The notes under the pieces are model-generated. The model searched no databases, was not told the DNA's origin, and saw only the letters and a program-made list of their open reading frames with translations. The translations under genes were made by a program, and so were the position numbers. DNA of 64,000 nucleotides from Tolypeutes matacus. Taxonomy: Eukaryota > Chordata > Mammalia > Cingulata > Chlamyphoridae. The DNA lies in assembly GCA_026826555.1 (NCBI GenBank), contig JAKSZT010053883.1, positions 25,670,429 through 25,734,428 on the forward strand, given 5' to 3'. The number at the start of each line of letters is the position of its first letter. Position 1 is the stretch's first letter. Positions 48,047 through 59,990 of this stretch are shown piece after piece.

Positions 48047-48509
48047 TTTAATAAAGCGATAGTCCTGTCCCCTGAGACGATAAGGCTGTTGTTCCACCCG
48101 CCAACTGTAGCAGCCCTGTTAGCCTTCCGTTGTGCTGTTGAACAGGGTGTTGTCCTCTCCTCTGACTCTGAAGTCCTCAGGTTGGAATAAAAGGGTCCCA
48201 GCTCCCAGACTCTAACAGTGGTGCTACCTGCCTCTCACTGTAAGCTGCGTGTGTCTGCTCACCCATGCTCACTGGGGTCAAAGGCTGCCCTTGAAGCTCT
48301 TCCCCAGGAGCACCCTGTAGGCCATCATCCTCCCCTCAATGCTCATCCTCCAGTGCTCCCCATCAGGCGAGTAGAGCCTGCCCCTGGAGATGTGTGGGAC
48401 CCCCAGGGGCTGAAGGTGGGGGGCTATGGGGCAGGAAGCTTGGGGTGCTGCAGGCTTGTGGTTGGGCTGCTGGGGCCGGGTTGGCTGCGGAGCCCTCGGG
48501 AGGAGGCAG

Positions 48510-48645
48510 GAAGTCAGGGTAGGACGTGGGCGCGGGGAGACAGGCAGTGACTACGAAGGCGAGGGGAGCTGAGACTGTGCTGGGGCAGCCAGGCCGGGCG
48601 AGGAGGACCATGTGAATGGGGCCAGAGGGCTCCCGGGCTGGGCAG
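48510..48645 (+). promoter_or_regulatory. LCK: Candidate distal first exon of LCK
   Basis: GC-rich, unrepeated sequence ending GGGCTGGGCAG followed by GTAAGG at 48646, a strong donor. It has no long open frame, as expected for a 5' UTR exon. Position (about 2.2 kb after FAM167B) and text resemble my memory of the human distal LCK exon, which splices to GGACC just before the LCK ATG. It contains ATGTGA at 48610-48615, a start codon directly followed by a stop. The 5' boundary is a guess. Confidence 0.4.
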
Positions 48646-50086
48646 GTAAGGGGTCCCCGGAACAGGGCTCTAAGGGCTATGTGTGTGGGGGGTGACAGCA
48701 GAGTCAGCAGCTGGGCCTGGGGCCAGGCTCTCCAGGTATGCAGCAGCTCTTTAGGCTGGGGCACAGAGGACCTTGCTGGGGCTCAGGTGGGAGGCATGGA
48801 GTGCGGCTGGAGCTCCTCTTTTCTGCTTGGTTGGTGGCTCTCGCCTCTGCCACACTGCCTACCATCGGCCCTTGCCTCACTGGGAACATGTTTCTTGGAG
48901 ATCTGATACATGGATTGTTAGATATTTAAAAGCAGAAATCATCATGTTCAGTCCTTTATGTGATGCATGAGGCTCCTGAGACCCAGAGCAGGCAAGATGA
49001 GAACTGCCCACAGCCCCTCAGCAAGGCAGAGGCAGGGCCAAGATGAGAACGCAGAGCTCTGGCCTCCCTGGGAGAGCATGGTGGCCTAGGTTGTGACCTA
49101 CCCCCCCAGAGAGTAGGGTGATGGACAGATGGACAGGCTTGAGTCCAGGGGACCCAGGAATCCTTCCGGGTCCTGGGGCAGACCTAGCGACCATGATCCC
49201 CTGAGTGAGAGAGGAGTCACCGAGAGCATCCGGGTGGACATGTGAGAAGTCATCTTAGAGACCAGCAAGGCTCGAGAGAGGGAGGGGTGCCCAAAGGGAA
49301 ATGATGGCTACGTGAGGGGATATTTATGATCTGGGATAGACACTCTGGGGTGGAAGTATCTGGTCTGACTCTGGGAAGTTGGAAGGGGAGAGGACGAGGA
49401 CGATGGAAGAAGTGGAGAGGAAGGGCTATTTTTATCCCAGACAGGGACGCGATTGGGCCTGGGCAAGGAACTCTGAATTTCCATCTCTAAAGGCCATACC
49501 TGCCTCTGCCAAGAGTTGCAGAATGTCCTCCTCGCTCCCCTTGCTTCCTCCTGCTTCAGCCCACAAGCCACGGCTGCTTGTATAGGGCCAATTGATCCTG
49601 TTGAGTCCTCCTTCAAGCCCTAGGGAGGTGGAGGCCCTGGAAGTCCTAGTCAGCTACCTGTCCACACCCTCACTTTCTAGTTCTGAGCCTTCAGTACAGT
49701 GGGGGAGTCCCCAACCTCAGCCAAACATTCCAGGTTCCCCTGCCATGCCCTCCGCCATTGGAGTTTCTTTTGACACACAATTTCCGCCTTGTCAGCATGT
49801 CCCAGCCTTTCCCCTGTCCCCAACTCCAAGGCCTGTGGGGGCTGGAGAATGTATTGGCTCATCTGTGCTTCAGGGGGGCTCACTCATGCCCTGGACAGAC
49901 ATGGACAGTCCCCTCCTTTCTTGGGCTAATTGATGAATCAGTGTCCCTCATCTTCGGGGCTCAAGGACAGAGGCTCTTCCCAAAAGGAGAAAGGGCTAAA
50001 TAGGGATGGAGAAAGGGCTGAGAGTTCAGAGAAGCAGAGAAGGCTTCTCTCAGGGGGATCTGGAAGTCTTCCTGAAAGAGTCAGGG

Positions 50087-50093
<7 letters not shown>

Positions 50094-50118
<25 letters not shown>

Positions 50119-50198
50119 GCCGGGAGGTACCAGGGATCGAACCCCGGTCTCTCCATATGGTAGACGGACGCCGAACCTCTTGAGCCACGTCCGTTTCC
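50094..50198 (-). mobile_element. tRNA-like SINE, short family
   Basis: Poly(T), CCGGGAGGTACCAGGGATCG head; CAGGGCAGTTCT is duplicated at 50082-50093 and 50199-50210. Confidence 0.93.
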
Positions 50199-50399
50199 CA
50201 GGGCAGTTCTGAGAAGGACAAAAGCCCATTTTGCAGCATGCTTAGGACATGAAGCCAAAATCACTATTCCTGGGCTCTATTCTTTGGGTACCACGAGGCA
50301 GAGGCCAAAGGCAAGAGAGCCAGAGGGCATAGTATAGTGCAAAGAGTATGTTTTTTTGTTGTTGTTTAAGAAAAAAAACAAACAAACAAGACGTTCTTC

Positions 50400-50640
50400 A
50401 CCTAGAGCATGTGTTTTAGAGTCAGGCAGGCCGAGGTATAATTCCGGTTCTGCCATTTCCTTGGACAAGTGGCTTCACTCCTCTGAACTTCAGTTTACTT
50501 ATCTGAGGCAATGATAAATCCCTCCCTTACAGAGTGCTTGGGGTGGGGGTGGGGGTGGAGGTGGGGAAATCAAAGAGAAAATATGACTGTGATGTACCCT
50601 GGCTAGTACCTGACACAGAGTATATACTTTGGGCCCAAAT
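50400..50640 (+). repeat. MIR
   Basis: GAGTCAGGCAGGCCGAGGTA, GGTTCTGCCATTTCCTTGGAC, CAGTTTACTTATCTGAGGCAA and GTACCTGACACAGAGTATAT are plus-strand MIR text. Confidence 0.75.
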
Positions 50641-51654
50641 GGTACACCAGAGGAAAGGCGGTCCTCACCCAGAATTACACCCACTCAGCACCTAGGCGGG
50701 CCAGTGAACCGCCCATTCCCTCACTCTTGCGGTGTGCCTTTGCATATGAGCTTGTTGTTTCCTGTGTATAGTGGGTGTGAGAACTCAGGCAGGCTGGATT
50801 CTGGGCTGGGCCAGGGGTCTACCTCAGAGAAGGGTCTCTCACACACAGTTTCACCCACACATGGCCTCCCTATCCAAAACTTGCTAGATGTCATCATTAG
50901 CAAGTGTATGTGTACATGTATATTCGGGGGCAGAAGCAGAGACTCCACATACAGCCTGCCCTGGCTTGTAAAAATCCACACCACACCCACAAGCTGAGGG
51001 CTTCAAGGCCGAGTTCCACTAGTGAAAACAATTCTGAGGGGAGATGGGTGGGGTGGGGACAGTAGGATCAAGATAACATCCAGGGATGAGGCCTCTAACA
51101 ACCAACCCCAGTGTTAAAGTATCTGGAGCTGCATTTTCACAGCTTGTTCCAAAGTACATCATTTCCATGAGGCACCTGGAAAGAAAAGGGTGCTGGGACC
51201 AAGTCCACATGGCCTCAGTTACAAACTCTGTCCCTCTGTGTTAGTTTCACACTCAGTGTTAGTTTGTTAGAGCTCTGAAAGTACCCCTAAGAGAAGAAGC
51301 CTGATAACTTTTGTCTAACCCAGTGTTTCCCAAACTTCCTTGGTCACAGAACCTTTTTGCCTACTGACCTATTCCACAGCCTATACCTCTTCAGATGGGC
51401 AGAGGAGTGGAAAGACAGGCTGCACAGTTGACCCTCCTCACATGATCACATCTATTGGCAGAATTTTTGCGTTGGAGGTGGTTTTGTTGTTTTTTGTTTT
51501 TCATTTGCAAAATTAGCCCATGGCTGTTTTAAAAAATTCAAACAGTACAGAGGCATATGGAAAATAGAAGAGATGTAGCCCCTTCCAGTCCATTTCTGGG
51601 ATGTGCTCACTGTCAACAATTTGGTATGCATTCTTCTAGATTTTTCTATATGTG

Positions 51655-51890
51655 GCAGCTGCTTAAGAGCACAATGGTTAAGAGCCTGGTCTCTGGAGGC
51701 AGGCAGACCAAGGTTCAACTCGCAGGTCCACCTCTTGTTTGTTTGTTGTGAAGTCTCAGATGCATTACCTTCTGTAGGCCACAGTTTTTACACCTGTAGA
51801 ATGAGGATAAAAATAGCACTTGCCTCATAGGATTATTGTGAGAATTACATGAAATCATGCAAATAAAGGCTTAGCACAGAAGCTGGCTTA
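51655..51890 (+). repeat. MIR
   Basis: GCACAATGGTTAAGAGCCTG, CAGACCAAGGTTCAACTC and GAGGATAAAAATAGCACTTG, a plus-strand MIR with its tRNA-like end. Confidence 0.8.
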
Positions 51891-52595
51891 AAAGAATTCC
51901 CTAAAATGCATATTTAAATGCAAATAGGCTTATCTTCTACATTCAGTTCTGCAACTCGCTTGCCATGTTAGCTGTGGGACCTCTTTCCATGCCAGTCCAT
52001 GGAGATCTACTTCATCCTTTTAATGGGTTTAGCTAACTGTTAGCTTGGTAGATGGGTAACGGTGGTGAATTTGAGATGCTACTTCCTGGCAAGTACAACT
52101 GTTTTGCATTGCCAGTGTTGTTGGGAGTCACAGATATTACCCATCAGCGAGCTGATAATGGTTTTGTGGCCTCCTGAGAAAAGGCAGTGGCCCACTAGAG
52201 GGGTACCCACCTCTACCACAAAGGGCAGGGCCAAGTGGATGGGAACCCTCTGTCTGCTCACCTGTGTCCCCAACACTAGCCCAGAGCCTGGCACATAGGA
52301 GGCAGCCATTAAATTTTTGTCAATAGACTGGCCAGCTAAGAAAACTGGGTCTCCTCTAACCCACCGACAAAGACCTAATTCCCACATTCTCTCTCACAGT
52401 GTGGTCTTTCCCAAAATGTGGCCTGTACATCACTGATGGGTGTGAGGTGATTTTAAGTGGTAATGGATGAATGTTTAAAAATGTTAATGAATGTATTACT
52501 TTATGTGTTTATTTTAACGTGCACTGATGTGCACCTTCTATCTATGGCTGGTGATACTAGTATTCCATTCATGGTTGTTTAAAAGTTTCCTTTTA

Positions 52596-52740
52596 GGGGG
52601 ACGGGTGTGGCTCAAATGGTTGGGTGTCTGTCTCTCATATGGAAGGACCTCAGTTTGATCCCTGGGATCTCCCGTTTAAAAAAAATAATAAAAATAAATT
52701 TAAAAAAAACTAAAGTTCTCTAATTCTTAAAAAAAAAAAA
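52596..52740 (+). mobile_element. tRNA-like SINE, short family, long A-rich tail
   Basis: GGGGGACGGGTGTGGCTCAA head; AAAAGTTTCCTTTTA is duplicated at 52581-52595 and 52741-52755. Confidence 0.92.
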
Positions 52741-52879
52741 AAAAGTTTCCTTTTAATGTAAATATATTAAAAATGAAGAGGTAGTCTGTAGATATGGCAA
52801 AAATAATGGAAAATGAAGGAAAATGAAAATTATGGATCATTTTAGTCTGGTGCAATGAAATGTCCATCCTAGTGTCAAA

Positions 52880-53110
52880 CAACAGTTATTCTCATTTACT
52901 AAGTCCTTGCTATGTACCAAGCACCATGTGAAACACTTTATATATATTATCTTATATAATGCTTACAACAACTCTAGATGCAGGTCCTATGTTTATTCCC
53001 ATTTTGTAGATGAAGGAACTGAGGGAGGCTCAGATTGGTTTAGTAACCTGCCCAAAGGCTCCCTGCCAGTGAATGCGGCTGGAGACCTTGGGATTGAAAC
53101 TACGACATAG
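52880..53110 (-). repeat. MIR
   Basis: TTACTAAGTCCTTGCTATGT, TTATCTTATATAATGCTTAC and TTCCCATTTTGTAGATGAAGG are minus-strand MIR text. Confidence 0.75.
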
Positions 53111-54406
53111 ATATGGTGAGCTGGACTTTGATGACCTGAAGAGTCCCAGAAACCTTAATAAAATAGCATGGATTGCCAAGCCATAAGTAAGGCTCTGTCC
53201 TGATAAAAATGCTCTACCAAAGGTAGGGAATTCACTGAAAGGAATCACTAGGTACATACAAGTACTAGATGGGGGACCTTTACCCAAACTACCAGCTCTA
53301 GCATAGAATAATGGCTCTAGAGCCCTTATTTATGGCAATAAATATGGCAGAATCACTTTTATGTCAAAATTATTGCCAGTTTGTGATAATAAATCTGTCT
53401 TGTTTCACACATAAAATAAGGCTTATCTTTTTGTTCTCTGTAGTAAGAAGCAACCAAGTTAATTCAACAGTGATAGTCTGTGAAAAAGGAGGGGACTCAG
53501 GGCACACCCTTGTATTTCCCACTAGAAATTATTTGCCAAGCCTGCCAACCCTGAGTCTTCAGTACTGTGACGAGGGCTCTTTGTGGGCAGGCATAGCTGA
53601 GGCTCTTCATTGGATATATGCAACTTGGCCAGTAAGCAAATCTTGGCCAGAAACAAAGGCCAAGAAAATGTCTAAAATTATTCCTTATAAATTTTGCCAC
53701 AAGATGGCCCAGAGGACAACAGTGGCCTATAGTGGAATAGTTGGCTTGCTCTTGATGTAAAGCTTTAGCCCGAGAAACCCAGGCAAGAAGCAGTTACATC
53801 TTTTGGACAGAATGTTCAACAAATGAATGGGTCTGTAGTTTGAGGGAAGGAAAGTGTTGCCCTTTAAAAAAAAAAAAGGCGGGCCCAGCCAAACAAGATA
53901 ACTTCTGTGGAACTGATAAAAGTGAACAAGTTGGCAAGAACTAGAACTCATAGTGATATGATTCCTAAACAACCCAGGATCAGAAAATCTAGTCCAGGAG
54001 CTTTTTGCAGCTTGGGATTTTTGATCAATTATATACAATGTGAGCCAGGTTACTGTGTGTTGGGCAGGTTTGGCACTGTGTAAGAACAGGAGGGGGGAAA
54101 TGAAATCCAGCCTTCACTTCACTCTCCAAGAATGCAATCCAGGGAGGGGTGGCCCTTTCACAAGTTGCAAAGTGTTGTATGACCCAAGGGATAGCCTTGA
54201 GTTTGGCCAAGAGCATTAGGGGCTGCAGTCCGAGGCAGCCCAGAATCTACAAAATTCCCACAATTGACCTTAGGTTTATGATTTGGGAGAAGAGAATGTC
54301 CTGTTTCATTCACCCCAGAATCTGCCCCCATTGCTGGTTCTGGGAGTCATGAGGATTCCTTAAGTCTGGTTTTTGTTCGTTTGTTTTCAGACAATGAGAA
54401 ATTTAT

Positions 54407-54524
54407 TTATTTATTTATTTATTTTTTATTTATTTTTTTTTTTACCGGGAGGTACCGGGGATCGAACCCTGGTCTCTCCATATGGTAGACGGACGCCGAA
54501 CCTTTGAGCCACGTCCGTTTCCCC
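54407..54524 (-). mobile_element. tRNA-like SINE, short family
   Basis: ATTT-rich tail and ACCGGGAGGTACCGGGGATC head; GAGAAATTTAT is duplicated at 54396-54406 and 54525-54535. Confidence 0.92.
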
Positions 54525-55325
54525 GAGAAATTTATATTAAGCTTTAACTTTGATTCTCTTTTTACTGATCTGGTTTTATCAACCTGGTTTAATCATTTTG
54601 GCTACCCAGCAATCTTTGTCAACCAGGAGGATTGGACCCACATTTTATATAAACAGATAAATGTATGCATATCTGACCTCGTAATTGCACAGAGACAGGC
54701 ATAAGCTCTACATACTCTCATCCCACTATACAACCACATGGACCCGCACAAACACACAGCTAACAGCTAAGCACACAAAAGCATGAAGCTCACTGGCTCC
54801 CTGCCTCCATGTACACACCGAGTCAGGTAAATGTACCCAGAAACATGCATAGGAGAAACTGTCTTGTTTTGGATGGAGATCGGACTCCACCCTGTCACAC
54901 CTGCTCCCTCCACCCTGCTTTCTCCATGACCTCTGGAGGTGTCCCCATGACCTCTCAGGATGCCCCACCCCTCTTCGACTTCCCAGGGAATAAAGAACAG
55001 AGGAGAGTACCTTGATAAAGGATGTAAGAGCCTGATTTGAGTTTGGCCTGTACCAAGAGCCCTCAGTGTGCTACTGAGAAAGTTACTTAAACGCTCTGAT
55101 CCCCAGCTTCTTTAAAACGAGGCTGAATTATATGAGTGCTTCCTAAACTCTTCCCTCCCAAGGACTCCTCTGTCTTTCCCCTGCCTTTCCCCACCCTGTG
55201 GATCTCATGATGTTGACGGTTTTGCTTTCTAAACTACCTCATTTAGGTACTAATTTGTTTTTTCTACTTCATAATTTAATCAGAGACTTAACTAAATATA
55301 CAATGAAGAAACAACAATACAATTT

Positions 55326-55532
55326 TTTTTTTAAACCTTTTTTTTTAAGATTTTTTTTTTTTTTTTTTTTTTTAATTTATTCATTTATCCCCCCCTTGCT
55401 GCCTGTGCTCGCTGGGTCAGCCAACCACGCCGTGCAGGCGGGCCTGCCCCCACCAGGAGGCCCCGGGAACCGAACCCGGGGCCTCCCATATGGCAAACGG
55501 GAGCCCCACTGATTGAGCCACAGCCGCTTCCC
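55326..55532 (-). mobile_element. DAS-like tRNA-derived SINE
   Basis: Complete copy; ACAATACAATTT is duplicated at 55314-55325 and 55533-55544. Confidence 0.93.
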
Positions 55533-56395
55533 ACAATACAATTTGTCAGACTGAAAATCAAGTAATAGTACAATTTCCTTTCAGATTTTTGAAATATTAC
55601 AATAACTTGATGGCCTTCAACCCTACTCTTGGGGCCTCTTGGGAGCATGTAAACTCCAGGATGGGAACCACCAACCAAAATAATCTCTGGCATTGCCAGA
55701 TTCTGGGGTTTGTGATTGCTGCCAGGCCCTGCAGTCCAAGCTCACATACCTGTAGGGGGCAAGATCTGCGGCCAGTAGCTCCTGGAACACAAAACAAGCC
55801 ACAGAGAAAACAATAGGGGTCAGATACCCAGCAGAGCTAGAGTTCCTCTTGGCTTAATTTAACACGGCCTGACTTTTCCTCACTTTCAGCTCCTGTCTTT
55901 AGGGTATGGAGGTCCTTTCTGGTGAGCCCAGATTCAGTCCAGGCTCTAGGTCCATGGGCTGGATGCCAGCCCAAGGCCTGTGTGGCTCCTCTTTCCTCCC
56001 CATCTGACCCCAGACTGAAAAGGGCACCAATTTCTAGTACCTTGATTTCCAGCCTGGATTCCTTCTACTCCTTCTAAGAAGTGGCCTCTCCTCACTGCCG
56101 CACCCCAGTTCATGCCCTCTTCTCAACCCCAAACTTTTCCCATCTTTCTCTTGCCCTTTTCCAGAGCCTCCCAGAACATCAAACCTGGAAGGTACCTTAC
56201 TCATTTAAGTCCACACCCCATCTGATGTTGGCATTCTCTCTGCAACCTGACCAACCTCTGGTTTCCAAGGCCTGTTTGAATAAACAACTCAGCTCATTTA
56301 AGTTGGTTCCAGGTTGCTGTTATACATTTCCTGGAGGATTTTGCTGCTAATTAGTTCCTGGCCATAATAAAATTAGCAGTCAAAAAGTCATTTGC

Positions 56396-56577
56396 GGGAA
56401 GCGGCTGTGGCTCAATCAGTGGGGCTCCCGTTTACCATATGGGAGGCCCTGGGTTCGGTTCCAGGGGCCTCCTGGTGAAGGCAAGCCCGCCTGCACGGCG
56501 TGGTTAGCTGACCCAGCGAGCACAAGCAGCAAGGGGGGGATAAATGAATAAATAAATAAAATCTTAAAAAAAAAAAC
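56396..56577 (+). mobile_element. DAS-like tRNA-derived SINE
   Basis: Complete copy; AAAAAGTCATTTGC precedes it (56382-56395) and recurs directly after its tail. A further decayed copy of the same 14-mer lies at about 56735. Confidence 0.93.
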
Positions 56578-56592
56578 AAAAAAGTCATTTGC

Positions 56593-56757
56593 AAGTGTTG
56601 GTGGGGGGGTGATATATGACACCCCCGTATGATGTTATGTATGTTTATTTTGTAAGTTCACAATCTTTACTATACACGTATTGTTTATGCATGTCATGTA
56701 TGAATGATATACTTTAATAAAAAATATTTTTTTAAAAAGTCATTTCCAAAAAAAAAA
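56593..56757 (+). mobile_element. Probable short L1 3'-end insertion
   Basis: AT-rich text with TGATATATGACACCC, ending CTTTAATAAAAAATATTTTT, that is a poly(A) signal followed by an A-rich tail. It is followed by AAAAAGTCATTTCC, a near copy of the flanking 14-mer. Family assignment is uncertain. Confidence 0.45.
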
Positions 56758-57026
56758 AAAGTTATTTGCAGCTACAGCTGGGTGGGCTCTGGCTTATCAG
56801 GGTTTCTGGAATGTTCTGTTTCACAAGACAGTGGAAGGAAGAGTAAATGTGTATCCTTTTCCTTAAAGTCTCTTGAATTGGCTTAAAAATGCCACATTCA
56901 TTTTGCATTTCCCTCCACAATAGATCTATGTTTGTTTAACTATACAAATAAAGTCAGATAATGCTGGTGCTGTGGGAAGATGCACACCCATGACTTCTGG
57001 TCCCCATGGGAGGCTATGAGTATCTT

Positions 57027-57142
57027 TTCTGTTGTTGTTGTTGTTTTGTTTGTTTGTTTTTACCGGGAGGTCCCGGGGATCGAACCACGGTCTCTCCATA
57101 TGGTAGATGGATGCCGAACCTCTTGAGCCACATCCGTTTCCC
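57027..57142 (-). mobile_element. tRNA-like SINE, short family
   Basis: GTT/TTTG-rich tail and ACCGGGAGGTCCCGGGGATC head; ATGAGTATCTT and ATGAATATCTT flank it (57016-57026 and 57143-57153). Confidence 0.92.
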
Positions 57143-58374
57143 ATGAATATCTTGATTTGAGAAACATGAGCCTAAAGCAAAGAGGTCTGTTTACCAGACA
57201 ACGTGTCCCCCTCCCAAATCAGGGGTTGGTAGAGCAGAATGGACACTGGTGGAGGAAGGGGGAGTCTTTTTAAACTCCAAACTAAGCTAACATGTATGTA
57301 AACTTATGAGAAAGCAATGATGATCCCCATTTGACAGAAGGGGGGAAGTGAAACTTAGGAAGAATATTAGCAAGATCGCACAGTGTCAGAGAAGGATTTG
57401 AACTTAGGTCTCTCTAGCCTGGGCTCCAACTCTTGCTAACCAGAAACCTCCATGGCTCCCTTCTACCACCTGGTCCCAGCATGGACTAGCAGCTGTAGCT
57501 TTGCTCTGCCCCAAATAGGTTGTGTGACTTTAGGCAGGTCTCTCAGAACCTCAGTTTATTCATCTAAATCAGAGGTTGGATTTGGTTATTTCTAAGACCT
57601 TTGCAGATGGGAGAATCTGTGCATTGACCTTCCCACATACCATTCAACATTTATTAATGGCAACTGGTTCTGGTTGCTGGGCGCATTGAGACAAATAAAG
57701 CACAGCCCCTGTTCTGGATGAGCCCCAGTCTGGGGGCAGGAGAGGCTGGGGAACCAACAAGTAAATCTGTAACTATGGCACTCAGTGCTGAAGTTGATGA
57801 TGTGGTTGAAGTAGAATGTTATCGGAGCCCCGGGTGAGAGGAGCAAAGAGCAATGGGAAGGCTTCACAGAGGAGGTGATACTTGAGCTGAGCCTTGAAGG
57901 TTGAGTTAGAGTTCAGCAGATGGACAAAAAAAAAAGAGCATTCCAAGGCAGGGGAAACCACATGCACAAAAGCAATGAGTAAGAAAATAGTGTCAGGAGT
58001 TTGGGAAAAGCAAGAGTAGTTCAGAACACAGCATTTGAGTGTAGGGAGTGCTTATGTGTGTCAGAATGGACTGAGGAGGTGGACTTCATCTTGCTATTAA
58101 AGCAGGGATTCTTAACCAGGGGTCCACGGACCCCTGTGACCTTGAATCGAAAAAAATCAACTCAATTAGATGCCCAACATGATACGCGTGTTGCCTTGTC
58201 AAATACTACACCACAGTTTAATGTTCTTATTCAAGATAAACAACTAGTCTGCACATTGACATGCCTTTAAAAAATAAAATTTAACTTTAATTTTCCCATA
58301 TGTTTGATGTATCGGATTATTATTTATTGTGTTAAGGAAGAAACACATATATATAGTATTATATCATTTTTTTT

Positions 58375-58469
58375 TTTTTTTTTTTTTTATCGGGAGGTCC
58401 CGGGGATCGAACCCGGGTCCCTCCATATGGGAGACAGACACCCAACCAGTTGAGCCACATCTGACCCCC
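58375..58469 (-). mobile_element. tRNA-like SINE, short family, nested in hAT
   Basis: Poly(T), TCGGGAGGTCCCGGGGATCG head, ending GAGCCACATCTGACCCC; CATTTTTT occurs on both sides. Confidence 0.88.
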
Positions 58470-58479
58470 ATTTTTTAGC

Positions 58480-58715
58480 ATTTTTTAAAATTCCCTGTGT
58501 CCCCCACACACACACCACTTGTGCTTGCTGTCTGCTGTGTCCATTCGCTGTGCGTTTTTCTGTGTCTGCTTGTCTCCCTTTGTTGCATCATCTTGCTGCA
58601 CTAGCTCTCCGTGGGCACCGACCAGCTTGCCTTCACCAGGAGGCCCCAGAAATCGAACCCGGGGCCTCCCATATGGTAGACAGGAGCCCAATCACTTGGA
58701 CCATATCCACTTCCC
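58480..58715 (-). mobile_element. Long DAS-related SINE, nested in hAT
   Basis: Head CACCAGGAGGCCCCAGAAAT to CATATCCACTTCCCC; the middle, TGTGTCTGCTTGTCTCCC, resembles the element at 43894-44253. Confidence 0.85.
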
Positions 58716-59104
58716 CATGTTTTTTATTTTAGTAACTGTATTTCAATATATGTAACTGATTTCCTTTTTAATTTCATTTTATGCATTTAAAAACATTCTT
58801 GTGGGGACGTGATGGTGTGGGTGTGATATATTTATTTAAAAATACACAGTATAGTGTGGACTTAGTATGATTTTTATTTTGGTGTAGCATGTTCTGAGTG
58901 CAGATGATAACTACCTACAAAAATGTTGGTAAGGATGGTGGAGATGGTTGTATAATGCAGTGGGAAAACTAGGATTCCTAAATGTTTGCTAAAAATGACC
59001 ATTTGAGCAGATGTTGAATCGTGTTGGGTTATCAGGTATTGAAATTATGGGAAAGTTGTAAAACATGATTTTTACAACTAAAACTTAATTTAAAGACATG
59101 CCGA

Positions 59105-59277
59105 GCTGGGAAGTGGCTGTGGCTCAATCAGTAGGGCTCCCGTCTACCATATGGGAGGCCCCGGGTTCGGTTCCCGGGGCCTCCTGGTGAAGGTAAGCCC
59201 GCCCGCACGGCATGGTTAGCTGACCCAGCGAGCACAAGCAGCAAGGGGGGTATAAATGAATAAATAAATAAAATCTG
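59105..59277 (+). mobile_element. DAS-like tRNA-derived SINE, nested in hAT
   Basis: Complete head and body with a short tail; AAGACATGCCGA is duplicated at 59093-59104 and 59278-59289. Confidence 0.92.
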
Positions 59278-59366
59278 AAGACATGCCGATGTTGAGTGTC
59301 ATAAAACTATCTGCCACTACATTCTGAGAAGGGGTCCGTGGAACAGAAAACGTTAAGAACCCCTGT

Positions 59367-59409
59367 TTGGGGTGGGGTGGGGAATAAGTAAATCAATAAA
59401 TCTTTAAAA
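59367..59409 (+). mobile_element. Minimal SINE tail fragment (43 bp)
   Basis: AATAAGTAAATCAATAAATC resembles the 3' end of the DAS-like SINE. AAGAACCCCTGT is duplicated at 59355-59366 and 59410-59421, cutting the hAT terminal repeat. Confidence 0.7.
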
Positions 59410-59864
59410 AAGAACCCCTGTATTAAAGGGTCTTGAATGCCACGGTAAATTAGACTTTCTCTGAGGACTAACACTTTCTAAGCAGTTCTAAAGAGCAGTC
59501 CTAGAGAAAAAGGCACCTCAAAGACACTCACTTGCTTCAGGCAGAACAGCTCCACTTTTACTTGCTTTATTTATGGGGTTCTGCTTGGTTTCATCTCAGA
59601 AAGTTTCCACTGCTAAAGCAAACAAGCAAACAAGCAAACAAGAAGGTTACAGCCAGCAGGGCCACTGAAGAGTTTTCTGCTGGGGAAAGGCAAGACCCTA
59701 TTTAAAGGGATCCTAGGAAGGAGGCAGTGTGGAGGGGGCAGAGGGGATCAGAGCCTTGATGGCTGAGCTTACCCAGCCTCCTGGGCTGGAAAGCACGGTT
59801 GTAATTAGGAGGTGCAGCATGCACACCTCTTGGGTAGGAAAAGTTCTGATCAAAACATAGGTCT

Positions 59865-59981
59865 GGGAGAGCTGACGTGGCTCACTGGTTGAACGCCAGC
59901 TTTCCACATTCGGGGTCCCGGGTTTAATCCCCAGCTCTGGTACCTCAAATAAACCCAAAAAAACCAACCAACAAAAAACCC
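59865..59981 (+). mobile_element. tRNA-like SINE, short family
   Basis: GGGAGAGCTGACGTGGCTCA head and an A-rich tail; CATAGGTCT is duplicated at 59856-59864 and 59982-59990. Confidence 0.85.
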
Positions 59982-59990
59982 CATAGGTCT

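Larger units (their letters stand above)
58103..59420. mobile_element. hAT-type element enlarged by four later insertions
   Basis: Ends CAGGGATTCTTAAC and AAGAACCCCTG are inverted. The exact 8-bp duplication TATTAAAG lies at 58095-58102 and 59421-59428. The interior matches the copy at 32394-32585. Inside are two antisense SINEs, a sense DAS-like SINE and a 43-bp tail fragment, each listed separately. Confidence 0.85.

Noticed and set aside
48218..48550. 110-codon plus-strand frame near the candidate LCK distal exon
   Set aside because: No homology recognised, and it ends just before the proposed untranslated exon. It is probably promoter-region sequence.
53311..53760. 149-codon open frame between FAM167B and LCK
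   Set aside because: No recognised domain, splice signals or coding neighbours, and AT-rich surroundings with repeats. Best treated as chance.
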